Assembly (NCBI RefSeq): GCF_018223745.1 | Contig: NZ_CP073653.1 | Location: 1,851,001 to 1,915,000 of the forward strand | DNA from: Clostridium beijerinckii | GTDB taxonomy: Bacteria; Bacillota; Clostridia; Clostridiales; Clostridiaceae | Length of the DNA: 64,000 nucleotides | Direction: 5' to 3' | Shown here: one piece after another, positions 47,481 through 55,541 of the stretch | Position numbering within the stretch: the first letter of the stretch is position 1 | Layout of the letters: every line of letters begins with the position of its first letter | The notes under the pieces: model-generated | What the model saw: the letters and a program-made list of their open reading frames with translations, nothing else | Told to the model about the DNA's origin: nothing | Databases searched by the model: none | Position numbers and translations under genes: made by a program

Positions 47481-47518
47481 AGACTAAGGAGATATAATTA
47501 TTCTTTGGTCTTTTTTTT
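47481..47518 (+). terminator. Strong terminator after the 31-residue peptide gene
   Basis: Stem AGACTAAGGA (47481-47490) against TCTTTGGTCT (47502-47511), with G-U pairs, directly followed by eight or more T. Confidence 0.9.
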
Positions 47519-47949
47519 ATGTAAAAAAATAAATTAATTAACAAGAAGGTCATGATATTTCAAAAGTAGATTATAGTATGTGAAAATATAATTCTATGGT
47601 ATACAAGCGTTAATAAAAAGTGAATAAGTATATTTCTATTAAGAAATATATTACGATAGTAAATTATTAACGACACAAAAGTTTATACAATGTTATAAAT
47701 TTACAATACATCATGTATAAAAAAGAGAAAAATATGCTTTTAATGCTGAAAAATGTGGAAATAAAAGTTAAAATAAAGATTACAGAAAGAAGGTATTTGT
47801 ATAAGAATGTAGAAATATATGATTAGGTAAAAGAGATTCGATCTTGATAAGTATATCGAGTCAATTTAACTAAAATTATATTATGGAGGTATTATAAAAA
47901 AGAGAATCAACTTAAGAATAATTTATGCATTAATGAAGGGTGGTTTTTT
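47519..47949. other. 430-nt gap before the hemerythrin gene
   Basis: AT-rich, with no ORF carrying an SD. An 8-bp hairpin, GATTCGAT (47835-47842) with ATCGAGTC (47855-47862), lies about 90 nt before the hemerythrin ATG and could be an operator or leader structure. Confidence 0.4.
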
Positions 47950-48357
47950 ATGGAATTTAATTGGGATAAGAAATGGTCAGTGGGTATTGATAAAATAGAT
48001 CATCAACACAAAGAATTGTTTGATAGAATTAATAAGTTAGTAAGTGCGATGAGAGAGGGAAAAGGAAAAGATGAGGTTATAGAGACTTTAAGCTTTCTAG
48101 AAGAGTACGTTATTAAGCATTTTAATGATGAAGAAGAGATGCAAAGAAAGAGCAATTATCCTAAATACGATATTCAACATAAGCAACATGAAGAATTCAA
48201 AGAGGAGCTTAGAGAATTAAGAAAAGTTTTTGAAAAAGCTGGTGTCTCAGCATTGTTTGTTATAAATGTACAACAAAAGATGTCCAGTTGGTGGAGAAAG
48301 CATATTAGAGAATTGGATAGAGATCTAGGAGGATTCTTAATAGAAAGTTCTAAATAG
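47950..48357 (+). CDS. Bacteriohemerythrin-like oxygen-binding protein
   Basis: Four-helix bundle non-heme di-iron protein; in clostridia such proteins bind or sense oxygen. It begins with the family block WDKKWSVGIDKIDHQHKELF. Ligand candidates are the first His pair (18-20), HFNDEE near 57-62, H80 in QHKQHEEF, and HIRELD near the C-terminus. The position usually filled by the first His of HxxxH is Gln76, with a His shifted to 77. The 135 residues match. GAAGGGTGG precedes the ATG. Stands alone, 880 nt after spo0A. Confidence 0.88.
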   Translation: MEFNWDKKWSVGIDKIDHQHKELFDRINKLVSAMREGKGKDEVIETLSFLEEYVIKHFNDEEEMQRKSNYPKYDIQHKQHEEFKEELRELRKVFEKAGVSALFVINVQQKMSSWWRKHIRELDRDLGGFLIESSK

Positions 48358-48766
48358 TACTATTTACTGAAGGTATGATGGAATCGAATTGTACTACAAG
48401 ATAAAAAATCCAATCATTTGAATTTGGTAAATTATTAAGAAAAATCAATGAAAAGGATAGCTTATTTAGAAATATAAGCTATCTTAAAATTGGTTGACGA
48501 TATTTTTTTGAGGTAAAAAAAATAATGAAAATTGTTTATATTGATATTATAACTTAAGATTGCTACAGGATTATGACAAGGCTAGTATATAAATTAATTC
48601 TTATTGAATTTTAAGTTTATGAAAAAATTGTTTTATATTAGAAAATATCGATAACACAGTTTTATAAATAAAAATCTTATACAGAATAACATAAATACTG
48701 CAAATTGGAAAAAGGGATTTTATATAATTTATAGAATATTTTTAGTTATAGAAAAGGGGTGAGGGT
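48358..48766. other. 409-nt gap after the hemerythrin gene
   Basis: A 10-bp hairpin GATAGCTTAT (48456-48465) with ATAAGCTATC (48474-48483) may be the terminator, although no T run follows on the plus strand. Otherwise AT-rich without a clear gene or promoter. Confidence 0.4.
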
Positions 48767-48994
48767 ATGGGAGAAGTAAAAGATGAAAAGCTAACAAAGG
48801 ATCAACAAAAAGAAGCATTAAAAAGCGCAATAACAACAATAGTAGAAAACTACAAGATGTTGCTAATAAGTAATAATAATATATCAGGCCTAGAGAAACA
48901 AAAATTATACGGTGATCTTGAACATAGTGTGGCAGCAATAGAATTTATAACGAAATGTAAGCTTGATAAAGGCGTTTTGTGGGAAGGAATATGA
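48767..48994 (+). CDS. Small acidic/helical protein, unknown function
   Basis: A 75-residue soluble protein, predicted helical, with charged ends and no cysteine cluster, signal or membrane helix (segments TKDQQKEALKSAITTIVENY and DLEHSVAAIEFITKCKLDKG). AAAGGGGTGAGG gives a strong SD before the ATG, which supports that it is expressed. It has no close neighbours. No domain is recognised. It may be a small regulatory or structural protein. Confidence 0.6.
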   Translation: MGEVKDEKLTKDQQKEALKSAITTIVENYKMLLISNNNISGLEKQKLYGDLEHSVAAIEFITKCKLDKGVLWEGI

Positions 48995-49343
48995 AACTAA
49001 TCTAAATAATTAAAATAGATATAGTGTTATTAAAGTATAATTAGTGCAGCATAAAAAATATTTCACATAACAAAAAAGAATAGTTCACTAGGGTGAAATG
49101 AACTATTCTTATATGGGTCATAGTATTTTTTATAGGAGTAAAATAATGTTTTATCTTGTTTCAAGTAATAGTATAAATATATATTGTGGCAATATTATGA
49201 CAACAATAAAAAACTAATATTAAAATTTCAACAATAATATTTAAAAAAATTGCACAGAATTGTTGACAAAACTCATGAATATATGATATTTTTGTAAAAG
49301 CATACTTTTAATTTAGTTCAGAGAAGCTAAGAAGGGGGAACAT
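48995..49343 (+). promoter_or_regulatory. 349-nt gap: hairpin, possible 23-residue ORF, and promoter of the uracil permease
   Basis: A 12-bp hairpin (49076-49087 with 49099-49110, arm AAGAATAGTTCA) probably ends the upstream gene. An ORF of 23 residues (49146-49217, MFYLVSSNSINIYCGNIMTT...) has AGGAG 7 nt upstream but no other support. A perfect TTGACA -35 at 49263-49268, with TATTTT at about 18-nt spacing, is a likely promoter for the permease. No purine riboswitch or PyrR attenuator was seen. Confidence 0.5.
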
Positions 49344-50639
49344 ATGATGAATAATAAATCATTAAAAAGCGAAAAAAATTTTATAGATGTAAAAGAGAAA
49401 GTTTCTTTAAAGAGAGCAATTCCATTAAGTATCCAACATTTGTTTGCAATGTTTGGAGCTTCAGTCTTAGTACCACTTATTTTTAAAATTGATCCAACAA
49501 CAGTGCTATTTTTTAATGGTATTGGTACATTACTTTATGCCTTTATTACCAAAAAAAGTATTCCAGCTTATTTAGGATCAAGTTTTGCCTTTATATCACC
49601 AGTATTACTTTTATATAGTCAAGGATATGATTTTCAGACTATACAAGGCGGTTTTGTATTTGTAGGTATATCATTTTCAATAATAGCGATTATTGTTGGA
49701 TATACAGGTATGGGATGGATAAATAAATTATTTCCACCAGCTGCTATGGGATCAATAATAACAATTATAGGTTTAGAATTAGCCAGTAATGCAGCAGATC
49801 AAGCAGGTTTTCCGGTTGGATTAAGTAATTCTCCAACTTTAAACATAACATGGGTAATTGTTTCGATGGTTACTTTAGCTACAGTGATTTTATGTAATAT
49901 CTTATTAAAAGGATTCTTGAAAGTTATACCTATATTAATAGGGGTAGTAGTTGGATACATTACAGCATTCTTTATGGGATTAGTAGATTTTAGTACTATA
50001 AATAATGCAAATTATTTTGTTTTACCTAATATAAAGGTTGCACATTTCAGTTTAAATGCAATTTTAACTATACTACCTGCAACATTTGTAGTAATTGCAG
50101 AACATGTTGGTCATTTAAAAGTTACTAGTAGCATTGTTGGAAGAGATTTATCAAAAGATCCTGGACTTCATAGATCTTTACTTGGAGACGGGCTATCAAC
50201 TATCATTTCGGGAATGTTTGGTTCTGTACCAACAACAACTTATGGTGAAAATATAGGAGTTTTAGCTCTAACTAAAGTGTATAGTGTATATGTAATATGT
50301 GGGGCCGGCTTAGTATCAATTTTGCTAGGGTTTTCTGGGAAAATGTCAGCACTTATTAGTACAATTCCAACGCCTGTTATTGGAGGAATAAGCTTCTTAT
50401 TATTTGGGACTATTGCAACTTCAGGATTAAGAACTTTTATTGAAGAAAAAGTTGATTTTTCTAAATCAAGAAATTTAATATTAACTTCGGTAGTATTTAT
50501 AGTAGGATTAAGTGGCATAAAATTAACTTTAGGGACTATTGAACTTAAAGGAATGGGGCTAGCAACATTGGTTGCTATGGTGTTAAGTATAAGTTTTATG
50601 ATATTTGATAAATTAGGTATAATGAACGAAGCGGAATAA
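49344..50639 (+). CDS. Uracil/xanthine permease (NCS2 family), probably UraA-type
   Basis: Proton-linked nucleobase transporter with about 12-14 membrane helices over 431 residues. It begins with a basic, hydrophilic tail, then LKRAIPLSIQHLFAMFGASV, a block shared with UraA proteins. Further family segments are GSSFAFISP near 78, VVIAEHVGHLKVTS near 250 with the substrate-binding Glu, and GMFGSVPTTTYGENIG near 297. The GENIG end favours uracil over xanthine, by family knowledge. GAAGGGGGAA precedes two adjacent ATGs. A terminator follows. Confidence 0.88.
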   Translation: MMNNKSLKSEKNFIDVKEKVSLKRAIPLSIQHLFAMFGASVLVPLIFKIDPTTVLFFNGIGTLLYAFITKKSIPAYLGSSFAFISPVLLLYSQGYDFQTIQGGFVFVGISFSIIAIIVGYTGMGWINKLFPPAAMGSIITIIGLELASNAADQAGFPVGLSNSPTLNITWVIVSMVTLATVILCNILLKGFLKVIPILIGVVVGYITAFFMGLVDFSTINNANYFVLPNIKVAHFSLNAILTILPATFVVIAEHVGHLKVTSSIVGRDLSKDPGLHRSLLGDGLSTIISGMFGSVPTTTYGENIGVLALTKVYSVYVICGAGLVSILLGFSGKMSALISTIPTPVIGGISFLLFGTIATSGLRTFIEEKVDFSKSRNLILTSVVFIVGLSGIKLTLGTIELKGMGLATLVAMVLSISFMIFDKLGIMNEAE

Positions 50640-50674
50640 GATAAAAGTTTATAAATAATGAAATTAATTATAAG

Positions 50675-50716
50675 AATGCTGTTAGTATTAATGAAAATAC
50701 TAATGGCATTTTTTAT
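50675..50716 (+). terminator. Terminator after the uracil permease gene
   Basis: A 15-nt stem (50675-50689 with 50696-50710, arm AATGCTGTTAGTATT) with G-U pairs, then TTTTTATTTT. Confidence 0.87.
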
Positions 50717-50850
50717 TTTAAAGAAAAGAAGTATAAAATTAAAGAAAGTAGATATATTTAACTATTTATATTTTTATAGTTAATTTATGAATATATAAGA
50801 GTATTAAAAGAGAAACTATGTATGAAGATAAATGTATAGGAGGAATACAA

Positions 50851-51459
50851 ATGAAATTAAAAAAATACATAAAAGTATTAAGTTATTTTATTATTTTTAA
50901 CGTACTTATGAGTTTGGCTTTCGTTGGCGCTGATGCTAATACTGTGAAAATAACTACTGATAAGGAACCATTATATACAGTTGAGTACGATGGCTATGAT
51001 CTTACAGCGAGAAGAATAAGAGTTGCTGGAAGCAACAATGTTGCATATTGCTTAGAGATAAATGAAAAATATCCATCTGGGCAAAATTTTTCGTCAAATA
51101 GTAATTTAAGTGAATCAGTTCGTAATGTTATTGCTGCCGGATATCCAAATAGATCTGTAGCTGAATTAAATTTAGACAATGAAAACGAAGCGTATTTCGC
51201 TACTCAGATAGCAATATGGAGTTCAATGGAAGGATATGATGTTAATAAAATAAAAGGAAATAACTCTAAAATAGTAGATGCGATAAAGAGCATATATAAT
51301 GATGGGGTAAATGGGAAATATTCAAGTAAAATAAGAAGTAAAGTATATAAAACAAGTGATGAATCTATACAAGAAATAATAGTTGTATATACTGATGATT
51401 TAGTATCGGAAGAAAAAGGAGAATCAATTCAAACAGAATATGCACCACAAGAAGGATAA
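50851..51459 (+). CDS. Secreted protein with a thioester (TQXA) domain
   Basis: The start is ATG 50851 behind TAGGAGGAAT, giving 202 residues; an ATG at 50818 is weaker. A signal peptide fills about 1-29, probably cut near GADA. A thioester domain follows: Cys67 in VAYCLEINEKYPSG and Gln119 in EAYFATQIAIW are spaced like the Cys-Gln pair that forms the internal thioester of Gram-positive adhesins. Those are usually large LPXTG-anchored proteins. This one ends about 80 residues after the Gln, has no sortase motif and no repeats, so it would be a free secreted thioester domain. Thioester formation is inferred. Confidence 0.75.
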   Translation: MKLKKYIKVLSYFIIFNVLMSLAFVGADANTVKITTDKEPLYTVEYDGYDLTARRIRVAGSNNVAYCLEINEKYPSGQNFSSNSNLSESVRNVIAAGYPNRSVAELNLDNENEAYFATQIAIWSSMEGYDVNKIKGNNSKIVDAIKSIYNDGVNGKYSSKIRSKVYKTSDESIQEIIVVYTDDLVSEEKGESIQTEYAPQEG

Positions 51460-51479
51460 ATAAAATTACAGATTACATG

Positions 51480-51544
51480 TTAATGCTGTTACATAATGAA
51501 TGTTTTATGATTAGTCTAAAGAATTTACCTTGTAACAGCATTAA
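51480..51544. repeat. Inverted repeat with 37-nt loop
   Basis: A perfect 14-bp arm, TTAATGCTGTTACA (51480-51493) with 51531-51544, follows the thioester-domain gene. There is no T run. It may be a terminator with a large loop, or a remnant palindrome. Confidence 0.6.
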
Positions 51545-51642
51545 TAGTTAATTAGAAGGAAATCTTGGCTATGATTGACACCAATTCTATAAAATGATAA
51601 CCTTTTGTTAGATTATTAGAAGTAGTAAGGTGGTGAAGAAGA

Positions 51643-52044
51643 TTGCTGCTAAAGGATTATAGTAAGGAACAAATTAGGAATTTAGTTGAAATTATTAAAG
51701 ATTGTGTCCGTGAAGATATGTATACTATATCTTTAGAAGAAAATAAGGCAGAAAATATTCAATTTATAGAAGAATACAATATAAATGAAAAGAAGAGAAT
51801 AAGTATACTATGCGATATAGACTACAAAGATTTTTGTTATGGCCTCCAAAACGTAAAAAATGGAGTTGAGCAAAATGATCTTTATGTATTTTGTTTACAA
51901 AAAGAATTGTATAATGTTGAGGATAAGAGAGAAATAGTAGATATTTATTTGAAATTTAATGTAATATGTAATGAAGTGAATAGTAGTAGAGTATTAGTCT
52001 CTCTACATAAAAGAAACAAGCCTATTACATATCTTTTTAGATAA
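51643..52044 (+). CDS. Putative MqsR-like toxin of a toxin-antitoxin pair
   Basis: A 133-residue protein starting at TTG 51643, behind a strong AAGGTGGTGA SD 5 nt away. The C-terminal half, DLYVFCLQKELYNV followed by VDIYLKFNVI and VLVSLHKRNKP, has the spacing of MqsR-family mRNA interferases, which cut RNA at GCU and related sites. This match is by eye and weak. The next gene encodes a zinc finger-HTH-Panacea antitoxin 38 nt downstream, and toxin-first order fits MqsRA. Without that context the gene would be hypothetical. TTGACA at 51575 may be the promoter's -35. Confidence 0.55.
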   Translation: MLLKDYSKEQIRNLVEIIKDCVREDMYTISLEENKAENIQFIEEYNINEKKRISILCDIDYKDFCYGLQNVKNGVEQNDLYVFCLQKELYNVEDKREIVDIYLKFNVICNEVNSSRVLVSLHKRNKPITYLFR

Positions 52045-52082
52045 AAAGAATTGTCTTCATTTCTAAAAGGAGGGATAAACTC

Positions 52083-53093
52083 ATGAAGAAATCAGCATTT
52101 TGTGAATATTGTTTTAGCGAAAGAGAATATCAAGTATATAAAGTAAGAAGAACATCTATACTAAAAGAAGAAGAGGTAAGCTACAAGGCTAAAGAAGCTG
52201 TTTGTAACGTTTGTGGTAATGAGATTTTTGTGTCAGACATATGTGAGTATAATTTGATGAACTTATATAAAGAATATAGAAGGAATTATAATATTATTAG
52301 TACGGATGAAATAGAAAAAGTTAAAATAAAGTATTCAATTAATTCAGAAGCACTTTCACTAATATTAGGATGGAATAGTAAGACTATAGAACGATATTTA
52401 GATGGGGATATGATTGGAGTCTCCAATAGTGATTTATTAAGAAAAGTATATGAAAATACCAGTTATTATTCTATCATATTGCAAAATAATAAGGAAAGAA
52501 TAAATCCAGCAGATTACAATAAAAGTAGACAAGCTATTAGATATATTTTAGATCAAGATGAGACAGAAGAAAAAATCGACGCAGTAATAAAATATTTGTT
52601 GATAAGATGTGAAGATTTCACAGCTTTATCAATCCAAAAACTTCTATATTATGTACAAGCATTTCATTATGTCTTTACTGGTAATTTTATGTTTGAAGAA
52701 GATTGCGAAGCTTGGAAGGATGGTCCGTTTTATCCAAGTTTATATGAAAGATATGAACAATTTGGATATGAAAAAGTTAATAAAGATATAATGGCTAATG
52801 ATAAGTTAAGGTTGGAGAATTTTGAACGGAATATTGTAGAAAGTATAATAAAATTTTATGGTTGTTATAGTGGGAAAATATTAAAGGAGATGACTAAAAG
52901 CGAAGCTCCTTGGATATTAACAAGAACTAATTCTATTAATGGAAAGAATATCAAATATGGTGAATTTAATACTGTGATTGAAAAAAGTTTGATCCAAGAG
53001 TATTTTGATAGTATTAAGGAAAAATATAATATTAGTAGTTTATTAGATATACAAAATTATAGTAGAGATTCATTCGATAAGATATCTATTTAA
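52083..53093 (+). CDS. Antitoxin with MqsA-type zinc finger, HTH and Panacea (DUF4065) domain
   Basis: A 336-residue antitoxin-like protein. Residues 1-50 carry two CxxC pairs (C7-C10, C41-C44) as in MqsA/YgiT zinc fingers. Residues about 78-118 form a helix-turn-helix (SINSEALSLILGWNSKTIER). From about 166 the Panacea domain follows, with ALSIQKLLYYVQAFHYVFTG and CEAWKDGPFYPSLYERY. Panacea domains neutralise many unrelated toxins. AAAGGAGGGAT precedes the ATG. The upstream 133-residue gene is the likely toxin. Parts 1 and 2 suggest self-regulation by binding the operon's own operator. Confidence 0.85.
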   Translation: MKKSAFCEYCFSEREYQVYKVRRTSILKEEEVSYKAKEAVCNVCGNEIFVSDICEYNLMNLYKEYRRNYNIISTDEIEKVKIKYSINSEALSLILGWNSKTIERYLDGDMIGVSNSDLLRKVYENTSYYSIILQNNKERINPADYNKSRQAIRYILDQDETEEKIDAVIKYLLIRCEDFTALSIQKLLYYVQAFHYVFTGNFMFEEDCEAWKDGPFYPSLYERYEQFGYEKVNKDIMANDKLRLENFERNIVESIIKFYGCYSGKILKEMTKSEAPWILTRTNSINGKNIKYGEFNTVIEKSLIQEYFDSIKEKYNISSLLDIQNYSRDSFDKISI

Positions 53094-53118
53094 TATGAAG
53101 TTAGGAAAGAGGTAAATT

Positions 53119-53730
53119 ATGAAAACTACATTATTACTTATTAGACATGGCGAAACAGAATGGAATGCTTTAGGAAAATTTCAAGGGTGTACAGATATAG
53201 AGTTGTCAGAGGAAGGAGTAAAACAAGCGCAAATATTAAAAAATAGACTTAATGAAGAATTTGATTGGATATATGCTAGTCCGTTAAGTAGAGCTTTTAA
53301 AACAGCAAATATATTAGCATCAATTACGAATAAAGAAGTTATAATAGAGCCTGAGATAAGAGAAATTAATTTTGGTGAATGGGAAGGATTAACTGTTAAG
53401 CAAATTAGTGAAAAATATCCTGATGTTTTTAAAGCTTGGAGAACTGATAAAAAAGAAAGTTATATTTGCGGTGGAGATTCTAGTATACGTAATGCGGTAG
53501 GTAGAGCTAAGAAGTGTATTCTAGAAATAGTATCTAAACATAAAGGTGAGAAGATAGTAATTGTTGCTCATGGAGGAATAATAAAAGCTGGACTTATAGG
53601 AATATTTGACTGGGATATGACAATGTATCATAAAGTAGCACTTGGCAATACTTGTATTAATAAAATAACTTTCAATGATGATTTAATGCCAATGTTAGTT
53701 AGTTTAAATGATACAACTCATTTAGATTAA
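53119..53730 (+). CDS. Histidine phosphatase family protein (phosphoglycerate mutase-like)
   Basis: Catalysis uses a phosphohistidine in LLIRHGETEWNALGKFQG near 6-23. GWEGL-type text here reads FGEWEGLTVKQI near 84. A second His is in VIVAHGGIIKAGLIG near 150. The 203 residues suit broad-specificity phosphatases such as CobC, GpmB or PhoE; the substrate is not evident. It follows the antitoxin gene by 25 nt with AGGAAAGAGG before the ATG. Confidence 0.88.
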   Translation: MKTTLLLIRHGETEWNALGKFQGCTDIELSEEGVKQAQILKNRLNEEFDWIYASPLSRAFKTANILASITNKEVIIEPEIREINFGEWEGLTVKQISEKYPDVFKAWRTDKKESYICGGDSSIRNAVGRAKKCILEIVSKHKGEKIVIVAHGGIIKAGLIGIFDWDMTMYHKVALGNTCINKITFNDDLMPMLVSLNDTTHLD

Positions 53731-53908
53731 ATTACGAAAGTTATATGAATTAATTAAAAAAATGCAATTCTATAAAAGGTATCAAAATATACTAAATGTT
53801 AAACATAAAATAATTATTCTAAATAAATAGATAAGATTTATTTTACCAATGAAGTTTATAAAATTATCGTAAATGTATTTTACGATGATTCATAAGGAGT
53901 AAAAAAGA

Positions 53909-55066
53909 ATGATATACATGATGATAAGTATTATATTGATTTTATATTCTGGAATAAATTATTACATTAGCATATGGTTTTGGAAAAATTTATGCAGTAT
54001 GATCCCTTTTTTTAATAGTGAAATATACTTTAGCTTCTTTTTTATTATATTTATAATAAGCTTAGTTGGAGTTATATGGAATCGCCATATACCTAAGTTT
54101 CTCCATGATGGAATTTACTTGATAGCATCTTATTGGCTTGCTGTTATATTATACTTTGCAATATTTATTGGCATGATTGAGTGCTTTTTTATTTTAGGCA
54201 AGACTTTACAGTTTATACCTAGCGATATTAAACTTAATGCAAATGTTTTATTTTATATTGCTTTGATAATTCTTTTTACTGTAATGATTATAATTCTATA
54301 CGGAACGATAAATGCTAAAAACGCAACAATTACACCATATAATATAGATTTACCTAGAAAGGCAGGAAAGATAAGTAAATTGCAAATAGCGTTTTTATCA
54401 GATATTCATCTTGGTAATTTAATGGATAAAAGAATAGATAAACTAATAGATAAAATTAATTCTATACAACCAGATATTGTTTTAATTGCAGGAGATATAA
54501 TTGATTCTAATAGAGATATGATAAATTATGATTTTTCTAAGATGCAAAGTAATTTTAAAAAAATAAAAAGTAAATATGGGATTTATGCATGTTTGGGGAA
54601 TCATGACTATGATCATAAAGGTGATTCATCAAATAGAATAAATAATTTCAAAAAAGTAGGAGTTAATATATTACGAGATAGTTATGTAAAAATTGATGAT
54701 AGTTTTTATGTTATAGGGCGTGAAGATATCTCTTATGAAAGAATAAGCGGGATAAGAAGAAAAAAACTATCAGAAACTGTAAATGAAATTAGTGGAGAAT
54801 TACCTATAATAGTGCTTGATCATCAGCCCAATAACCTAAATGAACCTGTGAGTGAAGGAATTGATTTACAATTATCTGGTCACACACATAAAGGACAGTT
54901 TTTTCCTTTTAATTTAATAACGAAAAGAGTATTTAAAATTGATTATGGATATCTAAAAATGGATAAATTTCAAATAATAGTTTCATGTGGCACAAGAACG
55001 TGGGGACCGCCTATAAGGATTGGGAGTAAATGTGAGATAGTAAATATAAATGTAACATTTAAGTAA
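53909..55066 (+). CDS. Membrane-anchored metallophosphoesterase (YkuE/YaeI-like)
   Basis: A 385-residue protein with four predicted membrane helices over about 1-130 and a calcineurin-type phosphoesterase domain beyond. The metal-binding blocks are in order: FLSDIHLGNL near 164, AGDIIDSNRDM near 196, LGNHDYDHKG near 229, then a late LDHQPNN and SGHTHKGQFFP near 325-335. The substrate is unknown; relatives act on phospholipid-like or UDP-sugar substrates. It starts at ATG 53909 behind AAGGAG. Its 3' neighbour is 475 nt away. Confidence 0.88.
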   Translation: MIYMMISIILILYSGINYYISIWFWKNLCSMIPFFNSEIYFSFFFIIFIISLVGVIWNRHIPKFLHDGIYLIASYWLAVILYFAIFIGMIECFFILGKTLQFIPSDIKLNANVLFYIALIILFTVMIIILYGTINAKNATITPYNIDLPRKAGKISKLQIAFLSDIHLGNLMDKRIDKLIDKINSIQPDIVLIAGDIIDSNRDMINYDFSKMQSNFKKIKSKYGIYACLGNHDYDHKGDSSNRINNFKKVGVNILRDSYVKIDDSFYVIGREDISYERISGIRRKKLSETVNEISGELPIIVLDHQPNNLNEPVSEGIDLQLSGHTHKGQFFPFNLITKRVFKIDYGYLKMDKFQIIVSCGTRTWGPPIRIGSKCEIVNINVTFK

Positions 55067-55461
55067 AGGATTATTTTTAGTGTCTACAAGCAATTAAATA
55101 GATAAACTATCATGAATCAAAAATGAACAATATATAAACATAAAAAAATGAATGGAATATATGTCCTAAAAATATACAGTGTAATAAAATTGAACATTTT
55201 ATTTATAAATTGTATTTTTTTGATACAGTAAATTTGTGTTAGAAAAACTACATTGTTAATAATTAGATTATAAAATTTCAATAAATGGAGAAATAAGTCT
55301 ACTAATATATTTTGAAAAATTCACGTAGATTGATGAATTAGAACCTTGTATTTACAGGGAAATATATCCTTATTTGTATTAGTATGAAATAAAAATTATG
55401 CGATAAATTATACCAGAATATTACATAAACCTATATAATAAATTGATAAAATAATAACATT
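55067..55461. other. 395-nt upstream region of the alcohol dehydrogenase
   Basis: No gene. Two short palindromes, TGTAT-N7-ATACA (55211-55227) and TGTA-TT-TACA (55347-55356), lie about 240 and 110 nt before the sigma-54 box and could be activator sites. The support is weak, because such short motifs are common by chance in AT-rich DNA. Confidence 0.35.
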
Positions 55462-55477
55462 TGGCATAAATATTGCT
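55462..55477 (+). promoter_or_regulatory. Sigma-54 (-24/-12) promoter of the alcohol dehydrogenase
   Basis: TGGCAT (55462-55467), five bases, then TTGCT (55473-55477). The GG and GC doublets stand at the exact -24/-12 spacing. The start codon is 65 nt downstream. Sigma-54 control of clostridial alcohol dehydrogenases has, as I recall, been reported, which makes this biologically sensible. Confidence 0.75.
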
Positions 55478-55541
55478 TTACATAATTAATGTGGTTAAAA
55501 GCAAATAAATATGACAGATGAATTTTAGGAGGTATAAATTT

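Noticed and set aside
49111..49343. Purine riboswitch or PyrR attenuator before the uracil permease
   Set aside because: No purine-riboswitch core and no antiterminator/terminator pair with a PyrR-type loop were seen.
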